From positions 47,564,077 to 47,628,076 of the forward strand of contig NC_079208.1 of NCBI RefSeq assembly GCF_026745355.1: DNA of 64,000 nt. The letters run 5' to 3'. This DNA comes from Beta vulgaris subsp. vulgaris (lineage: Eukaryota; Streptophyta; Magnoliopsida; Caryophyllales; Amaranthaceae). The position numbers and the translations under genes were made by a program. Under the pieces are notes generated by a model, which saw only the letters and a list, made by a program, of their open reading frames with translations, searched no databases and was not told where the DNA came from. Below, piece after piece: positions 31,446 through 43,173 of the stretch (position 1 is its first letter; each line of letters opens with the position of its first letter).

Positions 31446-33944
31446 TGTAACAACCCTAAAATACATACACGTCTAAACTACATCGCATCGACTTTGGGAG
31501 TGTTACCGCCACAGTGAAATAAACACAAGGCTTATTGAAATGAAACGTTAATTCAAAACACAACCATGAAAACTAACTGCAGCGAAAATAAAATATTAAG
31601 TACAAATCGGGAATCATCATTGACCCCCTTTTTACTCAAACCACAAACCAAGTAAATTATAATAATTCTACAATGTTCAACCAAAACATTTAAAAGTTTA
31701 GAAACTATAAAATACCCCCGTATGCTCATTCTCATGCAGCAACACCAGCATATATAGTCTTCTCCCCATTGAAGCACCAATGGTTCATCAAAGGTCAACA
31801 ACAAACACAAATAGCAAATAATCAGCTATGCTGAGTACGTACTAAAACATTGAGATAATATACTAAGCATAATCAAAGTAATAAGAAATCATTCCTAGAC
31901 ATGATACTATGATAGTACTACATTTATTACTTTTATAATTTAGTTGGCAGCAAACGGACGCTGTTATCTTACTAGAATCATACGGGCTACTTAATCCTTA
32001 ATAGACAACTTGGTCTATTAGATGAAATGCAAATACGATTTCGTTCCGCCTACATGAGTTATTAAAATTCATAAGGACACTACTATCATCACAGTAGGCC
32101 TGCGTAGGAGTGTAGAACAAGCCCCACACTCCCCCCATTGTTCATTACTTGTAGGGAGTCCAACTACAACTGTATTACCAAAATCCTTTTTTAGTATTGT
32201 CCATTCACACAACATTAAAGATGTAACATTTAATGTTCTTTCTTAGATACATTGATCAATTCTTTAATTCTTGTAACATCCTTGCTACACCATATATCAA
32301 GGATATCAATCCAATACTTTTCATGCTTGTGATACGATAGAATTATGCATTCCATAATAATGCAATCCCATTCACAAGTCATACAATCAGGAAATACATA
32401 CAGATTTCCAATCCATTTCATGCTTCCAAATAATCTCATCAATCATAATCATAGAATTGTTGCCTATCATGATTCTAGATTCCAATGAAAGAATTCATAA
32501 CCTAACATGATACTAACATATCCAACTGAACTAGTAGACGTAGGTACCTTGTAACGACGAATCTTTGCTGACTATTTAAAAGCTCCGCTTATGAAATTGG
32601 GACCTAATCAAATAATAAAATATTCCAGTGCTAAGTCCTTGACATTATTAAAATAAAAATTAGCTTAACTAACTATGTAGAACTTAGTGTTTCCAAATAT
32701 AAAAATAACCAATCTTGTTGTTTAAACTTCCTTTTTCATAAATTTTATTGACACTAACGTCGTTGGGAACTAATGAATAATATGTTTACAGATTTGGTTT
32801 TACTTAGCTTATATTATACTTATTCATAATAACCAAAACTTAGTCCGATATGTACAAGTCTTGTAAAAATTAAATTTGAATAATAAAATTATCATAAGAA
32901 CTACCAATATAATTATAAATCTGATTTCCTTTACTTAATTTATAAGTTACTAGTATTTACAAACTTAATCAAATTACAACTTAATTAAATTACCGTAAAA
33001 TTATAAAACCAGATTATACAATTAAAGTAAGTAAGAAAAGAGAAATTTATATTATATTATCTTTTACACCGACAGACTCGCCGGCAAAGGAATTCCGGCA
33101 GCGACACGTATCGCAACACCACGCACAACCGCTAGAGCCTCGACAACTCGCACACCCCATCGCACACACCGACACCCAACACTCGGGTCGCATAATGCTG
33201 CCCTTCGCTCGACCCGACGCGACCACATCACACTCGCACAAACCCTCATCTACCTCGCGCGACCACAACACACTCGCACAAACCCTCGCTCTCCTCGACC
33301 CGTCGAAGGCTCGCACATTAGCGTTACACAACTCTCTCGAGCGCTCTTCGCTCGCTCGCACACACAACATCGCACAAAAAACTTGGAACTCGTCGCTCAC
33401 CCTCGACCCTCGCACATGACGAACCACACTCGATGCACTGGCCTCGACCCTCGCACACGCCGAACCATACTCGACCCTTGCACACGTCTTGGTCGTCGAT
33501 GATGGTCGACGATAGAACAAAGGAGAAGGGAGGTGAAAGAAGAAGTACAGGGGAGAAGAGGAGGAGTTACGCAGAAGAGGAGCAGGAAGGAAGAGAGAAA
33601 ATCCTCTTCGGAGAAAATGGCTGAATAGTAGGAGTTAGGATTTTGTTGGTCTTTTTTTATTATTTTTTTTCTTCTTCTCTCCCATTTATAGGATGATATA
33701 CCTAAATTTAATATGATTCGTTCCCAAATTAAATTCCTATTTCTTGTTTTATTTATTTCGAAAATAAAATAAAACCAAACCATAATATAATTAGGTATAA
33801 TAAGTAGGTTGTATATTTAAGTTATAACTGTAGGCTTGCCCAAACTGTATATTTTTTTTGTAAATAATAATAAAATACTTCGCTTTATTCTTTATATTTT
33901 CTTATTTATAAAAGAATAACTCCCCAAAATACTGAGTTATTACA
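31446..33944 (-). mobile_element. Long LTR (about 2.5 kb) of a retrotransposon
   Basis: The segment begins TGTAACAAC and ends GTTATTACA, short inverted TG...CA termini. A tRNA-Met-type primer site lies just outside its left end, so the element points left. 33061-33500 is an unusually GC- and CpG-rich block with repeated CTCGCACA. A partner LTR was not seen. It lies in the truncated LTR of the next element, so it is the younger insertion. Confidence 0.5.
33061..33500. repeat. CpG-rich block with CTCGCACA repeats inside the LTR
   Basis: About 440 bp dominated by CTCGCACA, CTCGACCC and similar words, sharply different from the AT-rich surroundings. Open frames here on both strands are by-products of composition and lack family motifs. 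Confidence 0.6.
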
Positions 33945-34018
33945 ATTACATTCCAACTCGGGATTTGACTCTCACCCTTAATACATCACTCTTTTGACTA
34001 GTTTCTTAGACAAAACAG
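33945..34018 (+). mobile_element. Last 74 bp of the 5' LTR of a Tat-like element
   Basis: The segment from ATTACATTCCAACT to AAAACA matches 37678-37747 nearly base for base and then diverges, as expected for the 3' ends of paired LTRs ending in CA. TGGATCCGGCGGC follows at 34022, close to a tRNA-Asp-type primer site (TGGCGCCG...). The upstream part of the LTR is cut off by the 31446-33944 LTR. Confidence 0.5.
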
Positions 34019-35549
34019 TCTGGATCCGGCGGCGAATAACGGATGTCATCCGGATAGAAGTCAGCAAAGCAAAATGTTAGCAATCTATTTACCAAAAACA
34101 ATATGAGCAAGGTCGGGAATACCTCCAGCCATGACTGGTACAGAGTACGGTTAACCTCCTCCGAGCCCAGCGCCTGAAGGGCATCGTCGTCAGCGCTCGT
34201 GTAAATCTCACGAACAACATGACAAACCCTGCCCAACCTTTGGGGTCTGAGTGATGTTGGTGAAAGGGACGTCGGCACCAATCTGATCGGCCTTTGTCCT
34301 CTTCACCATAGGTTCCTCCACATCCACTATCTCCAAGGGAGACTCGACGTTCCCTGATTTTCGTTTAGACCCGACAAATACACCCGATAAAGCTTTCTCG
34401 GATACTTTCCCCTTGACCTGCTTCTCAGCCGCCTGAGCCTTCTCGGTATCCCCTTTCAACCCGCGAGATTGGGGTCTGTAACCTGTTGAAACCAAAACAA
34501 TGCTAAGTTAGGGACCTAAATAAGAAGAAAATGAAACAAGGTTAGAAATAATATTTACCTTAGGAGGAGGCATGGTCGACATTGTCTCCCCTTCCAGCTC
34601 ACCCGACAACTTCAAGGCCAACTCGACGTTGTCAATGAATATCTCAGCCATTTCAGGATCTAGTTTGTGTCGGGCAACGACTGAAACAAAGGAAATGTCA
34701 AACATTTAGCATAAAAAAGTAAATTTTCACATCAATTGAAGGTGGGATTACCCTTAACACAGCTGCAGCTCAACCCCGCAGCCGTCAGGAAGATCTCATT
34801 CCGTATTTTGCGGCGGGTCAGGAGTCAATATTGGGGAACATATATAAGAGGGCTCCAGATAATGTTCTAGGAGTCGTGGAAAAATAAAGTCCCGCTACTG
34901 CTTATTGCTGAGACATCTCGAAAACGGTCTGATTCAAACCAAAACGAGGACCCTTTTTCACATGAAGGATCAGGATCTCCCAATCACCATTGGTATGTAG
35001 ATATAGAAGAAGTTCCTCCTAAACCCCTTTTGGCTCGAAGGAGGGTCACTCACAACCTTATAACCAGCCCTACACTGAAACCGGAACCATTCCAGGCCGT
35101 GAAGATCAGCAAGACCCAACATTAAAGTGAACATGTTACGCCACATCGCAAGCTAGGGGTAACCCCGAGGGACTTACATGTTGCCACAAACTCGTTAATG
35201 GTGAGCCAACTATTAGGAAGGAGGTTGGTAAGGGTCAATTGATAGGTGTTGAGAAGATCTCGGATGAAAGGATGTAAGGGAAATCTGAGACCCATCTGCA
35301 GGCTCTGCTGATAAACTGATACGCACCCACCGGAGGCGTCAAGACTGACTCGGTGTGCTTCCCTCGAAAAACAAAGTACGGGTCTTGGATCCAGATCTTT
35401 GTCCCCACATATTTGAGACTTCTCTCCATGTATCTCATAAACACGGGGTTGGGGTAATAAGTGTGAGGGCCTCCCTCGTGATCCAATGGAGGATACTCGC
35501 AGCCTAAAGTGCTATGACCCTCCTCCTTGTCGGTTCTCTCGGACACCAT
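34019..35549 (-). pseudogene. Antisense ORF of a Tat/Retand-like LTR retrotransposon, frameshifted
   Basis: ATG at 35549 (minus) opens a frame with GPHTYYPNPVFMRYMERSLK and WVSDFPYILSSEIFSTPIN. After shifts it continues LAMWRNMFTLMLGLADLHGL, EWFRFQCRAGYKVVSDPP (about 35040-35150), ELALKLSGELEGETMSTMPP (34560-34640) and a Lys/Glu-rich segment (34290-34495). It is a long composite gene with no gag-pol motifs. Some Tat-lineage Ty3/gypsy elements carry an antisense ORF of unknown function, which this fits. A minus-strand TATA box sits at 35975. Frameshifts show it is decayed. Confidence 0.5.
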
Positions 35550-35974
35550 CAGAAATATGCCTATCTAAGTAACTCCTAACACAAGTGCTACGCGCTATCG
35601 ACACATCCCAAGGACCCGGGATCACACCCTCGTCCTTTTCCGATAAAGATTATGAAGGGCTGGGTAAAGGAACCGCCTCGGGTACCACCAAGGGATCCGA
35701 GTACTAACTAAGAAGCCCTCTTTCCCTCCAATCTCCTCCGAAAATTTAGGAGGAGAAGAGGCTGGAGTACTCGACTCCGATCGGGGTCCATACTAGGGAG
35801 TTCGATCTACGGGAATAAAATAACACCGGATGGGGCACAAAGACGCAAGAACAAACTCGAGGCAAGAACTTGAGTGGACGATTCTAGTGAGAATTCTAGA
35901 TAAAGAAAGAGATAAGAGAGAGATTGAGCAATTTCACAAATAACAACAATGTACGAACAAAAGACTCTCTCTCC

Positions 35975-35985
35975 CTTTATATAGA
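35975..35985 (-). promoter_or_regulatory. TATA box for the antisense gene
   Basis: Minus strand reads TCTATATAAAG followed by a GAGAGAG-rich then CTCTCT-rich leader toward the ATG at 35549. The layout is that of a plant RNA polymerase II core promoter. Confidence 0.5.
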
Positions 35986-36227
35986 ACTATCTCCGTCTCG
36001 TGTTGCGACAACCTTTGCACCAACCTTAGTAGGTCCATGAAAGACAAGCTTACAATGAGCAAGGCCCAAAAACAAAAATCAGAAGATCTCCAAGCCCAAG
36101 AGCCTCAAAAGAGGTCAAAAGTCAAACTTGGTCAACACCTCACAGTCAACGGTCAATGGTCAACATGTGGAAGGTTGACTGACGTTTTACCCAAATACTT
36201 GGCTAACATATGGCTAAGTAATACATT

Positions 36228-36720
36228 TAGGACAAACTCGAGGTCCCCCTAGAAGGGCTTATTAGCCCTCGAGTTGTCGCATACCCTCTTTAATCTAGCC
36301 AGAGGGCCCAAATGCCTTAGATATCAATCAATTAGGCGCCATCAAGACCAACCCGGGGTCCCTCTAGATTGGCTTATTAGCCCCCGAGTTGTCACATACC
36401 CTCTTAGCTATCAATCAGTTAGGCGCCATCAAGACCAACTCGGGATCCCCTTAGAAGAGCTCATTAGCCCCTGAGTTGTCACATACCCTCTTTGGCCTAG
36501 CCAGAGGGCTCAAGTACCTTAGCTATCAATCAGCTAGGCACCATCATGACCGACTCGGGGTCCCCGTAGAAGTGCTTATTAGCCCTTGCGTTGTCACATA
36601 CCCTCTTTGGTGTAGTTAGGGGGTTTAAATGCCTTAGCTACCAATCAGCTAGGCACCATTAGGACTAACTCAGGGTCCCCTCAGAAGGGCTCATCAACCC
36701 CCGAGTTGTCACATACCATA
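36228..36720. repeat. Tandem repeat, about 115-bp units with one shortened unit
   Basis: The phrase 'tag(a)agggct.attagccc' starts near 36249, 36365, 36452, 36567 and 36682. Each is followed by 'gagttgtcacataccctctt', 'tagctatcaatcagctaggc' and 'gaccaactcggg'. Tandem repeats before the 3' LTR are typical of Tat-lineage elements. Confidence 0.8.
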
Positions 36721-36729
36721 CAACATGCC

Positions 36730-37075
36730 ACCTTCACATCCAACTCGAGTTCGGAACTACCTATAAGGGATCCAGACTTACTTAGGGTTTTGCCTACGAC
36801 ACCCAGACACACTCGGGGTTGCGGCTACCTCTAAGGGATCCTGACTCACGCTTGGTTTTCCCTAAGATACCCAGATGCACTCGGGGTCGGGACTGTCTCT
36901 TAGGGTTCCAGATGCACTCGAGATTTTACCTGAGATACCAGATGCACTCGGGGTCAGGACTGTCTCTAAGGGTTCCAAACGCACTTGGGATCTTATCTAA
37001 GGCACCCAGACGCACTCGGGGTTGGGACCGCCTCTAAGGGCTCCAGATGCCCTCGGGGTCTGGCCTAAGGCACCC
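36730..37075. repeat. Second tandem repeat, about 65-70-bp units
   Basis: Five units share 'actcggggt.g.gact..ctctaagggttcc.ga.gcac'. The unit is unrelated to the upstream 115-bp family except for CTCGGGGTC. Confidence 0.8.
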
Positions 37076-37093
37076 CTATTTCCCTGACTAGGC

Positions 37094-37747
37094 TGTGATG
37101 TAATATTCCCGGGCCAGGATTCGCATGGCGGAAGGCATGTGACCCCTATGCATAATATTTATCGAACCATGGCCCCCCCAGACCAAGTCAGAATCAGTAT
37201 ATCCTGTGGCGAGGCCTGACGTTTACAAACATTCCGCCAAGCAACCACATCCAGGATCGAGGATCCTACTCCCATTACTTGGCGTGGGAATAATTGTTTA
37301 GACCCATTATCAGGCCCAATAAACATCAGAAGAAACTCCCTCAAGGGGCTTAGGCTACAGGCTCCCTAAATAGGGTCCATCAGCTTTTCAAGAGTAAGGC
37401 AGTTTTACCCTAAAAAGGTTACAACTTTCCTAGTAATTAGGATGCTCCCTAAAAGGGTTTTCTGTCTAAGAACTTCCCAACACTATAAATACCAACAATC
37501 TCATTAATGAATAAGTATTGAATTCTCACCAAACAGAACCAAAGCATCTCTCTCTAGACTTACTCACATTCTCTCTCTAACTTGTCACTGACTTGAGTGT
37601 CGGTGTGGCTTTCCCGGGAACATCCCCGGGCCAATTTTCCTTATTTTGGAGGACTTCTAGTGATAAGACTCGGGATTACATTCCAACTTGAGATTTGACT
37701 CTCACCCTTAGTACATCACTCTTTTGACTAGTTTCTTAGCTGAAACA
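37094..37747 (+). mobile_element. 3' LTR of the Tat-like element
   Basis: It starts around TGTGATGTAATATTCC (37094, approximate) and ends GAAACA at 37747, matched by the 5' LTR end at 33945-34018. It contains a TATA box (CACTATAAATACC, 37481), a CTCTCTCT leader and the 'acttgagtgtcggtgtggct' U5 phrase common in plant Ty3/gypsy LTRs. The internal region is only about 3 kb and lacks gag-pol, so the element is non-autonomous or deleted. Confidence 0.55.
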
Positions 37748-38110
37748 TCGCTCTACAATTTTTAGATACCGAAACACCCCTAGAAATTAATAGAGAAGAA
37801 GCCTTGAATACAGAAATACCCTCAACCTAAATAACATTCAATGTGTTTGATGATTTTTGATACAAAATAACTTGCCTTCGGTCGCTTACATCCATGTCTA
37901 TTTATAGCGTTTGTTCAATTACTATTACAACTACAAAATTAATGCATAAAACGAATGGTGAAGCACAAGGTTATTAACATACTTGTGCCATGGGAAGCAA
38001 TTTTCTACCATAGCAAAGATAAGGTGGCTATAGGGGTGGTAGGTGGTTGTAGTGTGTGGAAATAGGGAGGTGCTACTTAGTCAAATATAGTGTTCTTCTT
38101 TGTCAACCAA

Positions 38111-39200
38111 GGATCATTCGAAAAGGAATACATAGCCTACATGATTGATGCATCGGTGACAGTGGTGAGGTCTGCTCTCCTTGATGGCAGCAACTTTGTT
38201 GTACCATTGGAATAAATTTGGATATTCTTGGATGGCATGATGTTGTTTGTGAGCGAAGATAACAATATGCATCATAAATTCCTCCTCAGTCAATTTGTAA
38301 ATTACACAAGAAAGCAATCAAACATACAATTGTATATAGCTTCGTGAGTGAAAAAGCACAAAATCTAGCTTCTAATATAGTGGCTTACCCTTCCCCTCCA
38401 AAGAAACTTTGATTCAAAAGTTTCTTGTTGTAAAACTTTAGCTTCTTTCGTTGTTTCTCCATCTCTTAAGCACATTCGGTGAAACCTCCAAAGGAATTTC
38501 TGCTTTAAAATACGTAATGTACCACTCGACACCCATTTCATCTTCGATGTATAATACTTTTGCCTTAAATGTTGGTGATGGTTTCAGTGCACAGAGGATG
38601 TCATATGCGGCAGGACTATGAATGTACAGTGCTTCATACTAATAGGTCTTCTCGAACATAGTGTCAAGAGCCCTAAATTCAGCATCCATTATCATTCGGT
38701 GAAACCTCCAAAGGAACTTCTGCTTTAAAATACGTCATGTACCACTCGGCACCCATTTCATCTTCGATATATAATACTTTTGCCTTAAATGTTGGTGATG
38801 GTTTCAGTGCGCGGAGGATGTCATATTCAGCAAGACTATGAATGTACAGTGCTTCATACTGACGGGTCTTCTCGAACATAGTGTCAAGAGCCCTAATGTC
38901 ATCATCCTTTATCATGCCACAAACTTTCACATACAATCTTGGAATCCTAAGTACCTGTAACTTGTGAGAAGTAATTCTCCTTGAAGAGAAAGCACAACAC
39001 TTGATGCACTTTTTGTATCACAAAAAAACTCCATTTGTATCTTCGAGTCTTTTTCCCTGCTTCAATTTTCTTTTGACATGTTTCACCTTCAACTTCGCGA
39101 CACTATGAAGCTTTTGCAGGGACTCCACAAAAGATGCCAATCCACAAATTTTTGGGAGAATACTTTGCTCATCACTTCTCTCCACAAGATTGATACACAT
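38111..39200 (-). pseudogene. Unrecognised minus-strand gene relic
   Basis: Three blocks read leftward. Block 39200-39021 reads MCINLVERSDEQSILPKICG..; block 38955-38693 follows a good acceptor (AAGTTACAG) and reads VLRIPRLYVKVCGMIKDD, YEALYIHSLAEYDILRALKP and AEWYMTYFKAEVPLE; block 38317-38114 reads EEFMMHIVIFAHKQHHA and EYPNLFQWYNKVAAIKES. Between the first two, the same frame is broken only by one TGA (39018). The third block faintly resembles the C-terminal helix bundle of GST-like/eEF1B domains, but I do not claim that. The middle block is duplicated in tandem. No known family is assigned. Confidence 0.4.
38473..38912. repeat. 220-bp tandem duplication
   Basis: Two copies beginning CATTCGGTGAAACCTCCAAA at 38473 and 38693 differ at roughly a dozen positions. 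The left copy carries a frame-breaking stop (minus strand), the right copy is open. Confidence 0.9.
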
Positions 39201-39485
39201 CTCAAGAGCAAAAGTGATCTCTCTGATAATTAATTATGATATGTTATAAGAAATAAATAATACACCAAACACATTCCACAAAAGAAGACGTGATAAACTA
39301 TGCAATCGATTTGTTTAACATTCCTCACTTCATTAACAAGAGTATAAAGTATCATATAATCATTTTATACTAATAATAAATTCCTAAACAAATTATTGAA
39401 CTGTAGCATATCGAGTAGAAGAGTAATACCTCATAAGATCGATGTTGGATCTTCCCTCACGCGTCTTTGCCATCATTCTTATGCT

Positions 39486-39739
39486 GGAGAATAATCATTT
39501 TATAAAATAACATTGAAAGGAGCAAAATGTCATGCCAAGGAGCACATATATATATGCATGCAAAATTCCACCCTTCACACCTTAAATCTTAATTGTTTTC
39601 TTATGTAGTAAGACAAAGCGTATACATTGAACATGAAAAAATCTGAATTGAATATGCACAAACCGGTACTTGCACTGCCGAATCTAAATGAAAATGAAAG
39701 ATATGCACACTCCTAATTGTGATAAGTATGCTTCTAAAA

Positions 39740-39745
<6 letters not shown>
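39486..39745. repeat. Direct repeat, copy 1 (partner at 40968-41220)
   Basis: The stretch GAGAATAATCATTTTATAAA through 'aggagcaaaatgtcatgcca', 'tacattgaacatgaaaa' and 'aagtatgcttctaaaagtat' recurs 1.48 kb downstream with small differences. Confidence 0.85.

Positions 39746-39773
<28 letters not shown>
39741..39773. repeat. (TA)n microsatellite
   Basis: About sixteen TA units at the end of direct-repeat copy 1. The same position in copy 2 has almost none. Confidence 0.9.
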
Positions 39774-39779
<6 letters not shown>

Positions 39780-41919
39780 ACAGATCACGCATACTTTGAA
39801 ACGTAGTTTTCTTTTTGTATGTATCTTATAGTAGAATAACCCCCTCATGCTGAGAATAAATTCTTGAAGGAGACTCGTGCACAATAAATAATTGTAAGTT
39901 AGAGGTGACTTTTTATCCTAAAGTTGGTAATTTATATAAAAGTGTCCCTTTCAAGATAAATAATCACCAATTGCAATGGGTCCGTTTAATGTATATCGGA
40001 GTATATCATTTAAGGTAAAAACTTACCCATTAGCTAAAGCCTAAAATTAATCCCTTTTCACTTAAAAGTAATCCATTTTGACTTATTGTGTACATTTCGC
40101 CAAGAACGAGCCCAGTCATATTTCTATGTTCCTCTATGATTAATAAGGCCTACATAGTATCCAATTGCTGGGTTGTGCTCTCACATCCAGGGCACTTGTG
40201 TGAAACCATATATAGGGCTAAATCAAACACATTTTATATGACCCATACTTTTTTGGTTGTAATAAAGCCCAAAAGAATCAGATTAAAATGATCCCATACA
40301 TCGACAAGTATACAAACTCAAGACCAATTGTCCTCAACAACGATGTAGTAACAATCAAGATAACGAAATCAACTATACACTGAGTAACAATCACATGCCT
40401 CAAGTCCTTTAGCCTATCACCCCCACTAAAATTGTCCTCTCTTTGATACTCCCTATCCTTAAAAGTACCAATTCAAATTTCTCCCATAGGTTCTCCAATC
40501 TCCATGCTAGATCCAACACTATTCCAAATGACCATTTTAGATGTTCTATCAATGACCATTTTGACAATGTGTTGCCAATTTATACATAAAAAAGTGGATA
40601 CAATACAACAAGTTCGACTAACAAGAGTTATATTCATGTCCATTTAATACAAACCAATTAACCTTTAAGGCCAGGGTATCAAACCTTACCAAACTAGATA
40701 TATAAATACTAGAAAAATCTATTAAACTAACATGATTTCACATTTACATATACTTCCAAGTAAAGGTTCGTACGTAATTTAGATTTTGTTAATCGTGTAT
40801 TACATTTTCTAGTGCTATTATCTAGGGCCTGAGGTGAACTTAATTCGAATGCTATTACATATTTAAGCGTTATTGCTTTATATACAAGGAGAAAAATTAG
40901 TCGAAAATGACCCTAAACCAAGCAATACTACGTCAAGATTATTCTCCTTTTGGTTACTTGACCAAGGAGAATAATCATTTTATAAAATGACATTGAAAGG
41001 AGCAAAATGTCATGCCAAGGAGCCCATATATGATATATGCATGAAGAAATCCACCCTTGTTTTCTTAATTATACAATAAGAAAAGCGTATACATTGAACA
41101 TGAAAACAATCTTAATTGAATATGCACAAATCGGTACTTGCATTGTCGAATCTAATTGAAATGAAAGATATGCGTACTACTAATTGTAATAAGTATGCTT
41201 CTAAAAGTATACTATATATTAAAACACATTATATGGTATGAGCAAAATGTTTCATAATCAATTCTAGAACAAGAACAAAGCAGCAAACATCTACCGTTTT
41301 AAATATCTTCTACTTGTAATATAAAAAGAAATTATTACTAATAAAGAAAGAGTAAATATCGACATTCTTCCTCTACCTTGTTTATTTATGACGAAAGAAA
41401 CAAGAAAAAAGTTTCTTTGTTACATAATCTCTTCTGAATTCTGACATGATAGTAATCAAATTCTTTTATAATCTTCTAATCATCATCCATTATATCACAA
41501 TTGAACAAAATTAAAACCAGCTAACAAAACGAAAACATCAAGAATTTAAGATTAAACTTACGTGTATGAATTGTCGGTGAAACTAGTTTTCTTTTCGCCA
41601 AAATGTTGAAGTCAGCGGCTCAGTCGTTGAAGCCAGGCAGGGCCGTCCCAAGTGTTACGGAGGATCTGTACGACTACCATTAAACAGGGCCTTAGTCGGT
41701 GAACATGAACTACTATCTAATAACAACTAGTTTTTAGGTCTGTCCAGATAATTATAATTTTCATTTATTAACATTTTACTTCATAAATATAGCACCAAAT
41801 ATTACTTCGTTTGGTGGTTAAAGTTTAGTGTATAAGCTTGAGGTTATGGGATCAAATTTTATAAGATACATTTTCTATTTTTTTATTGTATGCGTGTTTA
41901 TATAAAGTAAACACACTAA
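39774..41919. other. Intergenic, no gene seen
   Basis: Apart from direct-repeat copy 2, this is AT-rich DNA without credible frames. Confidence 0.5.
40968..41220. repeat. Direct repeat, copy 2
   Basis: Matches 39486-39745 over its length, including 'aaaatgtcatgccaaggagc' and 'gcacaaatcggtacttgca'. The two copies suggest a local duplication. Confidence 0.85.
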
Positions 41920-41939
41920 CACTAGTGGAAAAATGAAGA

Positions 41940-42130
41940 AGGGCTGCGCTGAAAAAGGCCTGTAGGGCTGCGCTTTTCGACAGCAGCCCTTTCAGTAGCA
42001 GCCCTTCACTTTCTAAGTAGGGCTCGCTAGAAAACGCAGCCCTTAAGCTAGAAGGGCTGCGCTAGTTAGGAAAAAGCAGCCCTTCTGGCTAGAAGGGTGC
42101 GCTTTTTCCTAACTAGCGCAGCCCTTCCTA
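41940..42130. repeat. Left subterminal palindromes of the CACTA element
   Basis: Repeated AAGGGCTGCGCT and AGC(G)CAGCCCTT words. The longest pair is AGGGCTGCGCTAGTTAGG.. near 42055 with its complement near 42110. Confidence 0.85.
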
Positions 42131-42249
42131 CCAAAAAAAAAAAAAAAAAAAATTTTTTTTGACATTTTTTTACTCATAATCTCACATTTTCTGAAATTAA
42201 AAAGAAGAGAAACGAAACGAAAATACTAAACCCAAAACAAAAAAAAAGA

Positions 42250-42500
42250 ATGAAACGAAAATGAAAAAAAGGAACAAAAACTAATATACAAAGAGAAGTA
42301 TACAAGAAGTATACAAGAACATTAATCAAAACAAAGATGAAAATACAAGAAATTATATACAAAGAGAAGTATACAAGAACATTAATCAAAATAAACAAAG
42401 AGAAGTATACAAGAACATTAATCAAAACAAAGAGAAGTATACAAGAACATTAATCAAAATATATAAACAAAGAGAAGTATACAAGAACATTATAGATCTG
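42250..42500. repeat. Tandem repeat of AGAGAAGTATACAAGAACAT
   Basis: The 20-mer and its continuation 'taatcaaaa.aaa' recur about six times at irregular 30-60-bp spacing inside the CACTA element. Confidence 0.8.
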
Positions 42501-42949
42501 AAAATACAAGAAACCTCCAAACATTAACCTAATAATGTTTAAATACATAAAACAAAACCCTAATACATAATTTAAGGGAAAAAAAAATTTCGGAAAAACT
42601 TAAAATGGCTATTTGGAGGCTTAAACGAACTCGGATGGCTTAAAAAGCCTAAACTCACAGCATAGCGGTGAGTTTGACTCGTTGGCTCGTTCCGCTTCCG
42701 AAAAGGTATCACAATAGGCAATCGGACTCCGTCGGCATGATTCGTGCAAATCATTTCAGCGTTTTTGTCGCAACATTTCGGGAGTTTTTGAGAGGATTAG
42801 AGAAGAGAGGAGGAGAGGGAGGAGGGATTGAGAGAAGGAGGAAAGGAATAATGAGGGACGTGAGAGAGGAGAGAGAATGAGGGATAATATATCTGAATCC
42901 CCGCTCAATATTTCAAAGCCCGCGTTTCGAAATTTCAAATTTTTCAGGA

Positions 42950-43150
42950 AGGGCTGCGCTATTTTAAAAAAGCGCAGCCCTACTTGAGAAGGGTGCGCTT
43001 TTTAAAAAGCGCAGCCCTTCAAGGTGAGGGCTGCGCTTTTTAAAAGCGCAGCCCTTCCAATGAAGGGCTGCGCTTTTTGAAAAAGCGCAGCCCTTCTTAT
43101 TTGTAGGGCTGCGCTTTTCCAAAAAGGCGCAGCCCTTCTTGCGCAACCCT
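42950..43150. repeat. Right subterminal palindromes of the CACTA element
   Basis: Five consecutive hairpins of the form AAGGGCTGCGCTTTTT...AAAAAGCGCAGCCCTT with 0-6-base loops. Confidence 0.9.
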
Positions 43151-43173
43151 TCTGTTTTTTTCCCCTAGTGTAA

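Larger units (their letters stand above)
41920..43170. mobile_element. Non-autonomous CACTA element
   Basis: It starts CACTAGTGGAAAAA at 41920 and ends with the complement of CACTAGGGGAAAAAA at 43170. A 3-bp duplication TAA lies at 41917-41919 and 43171-43173, the CACTA signature. Both ends carry dense GGGCTGCGCT/AGCGCAGCCC palindromes. The middle (42174-42500) is A-rich with repeated 'agagaagtatacaagaacat'. No transposase is encoded. Confidence 0.92.

Noticed and set aside
33047..33520. Minus-strand 157-codon Arg/Cys/Ser-rich frame
   Set aside because: Comes from the CTCGCACA-rich LTR block; composition-driven, no domain.
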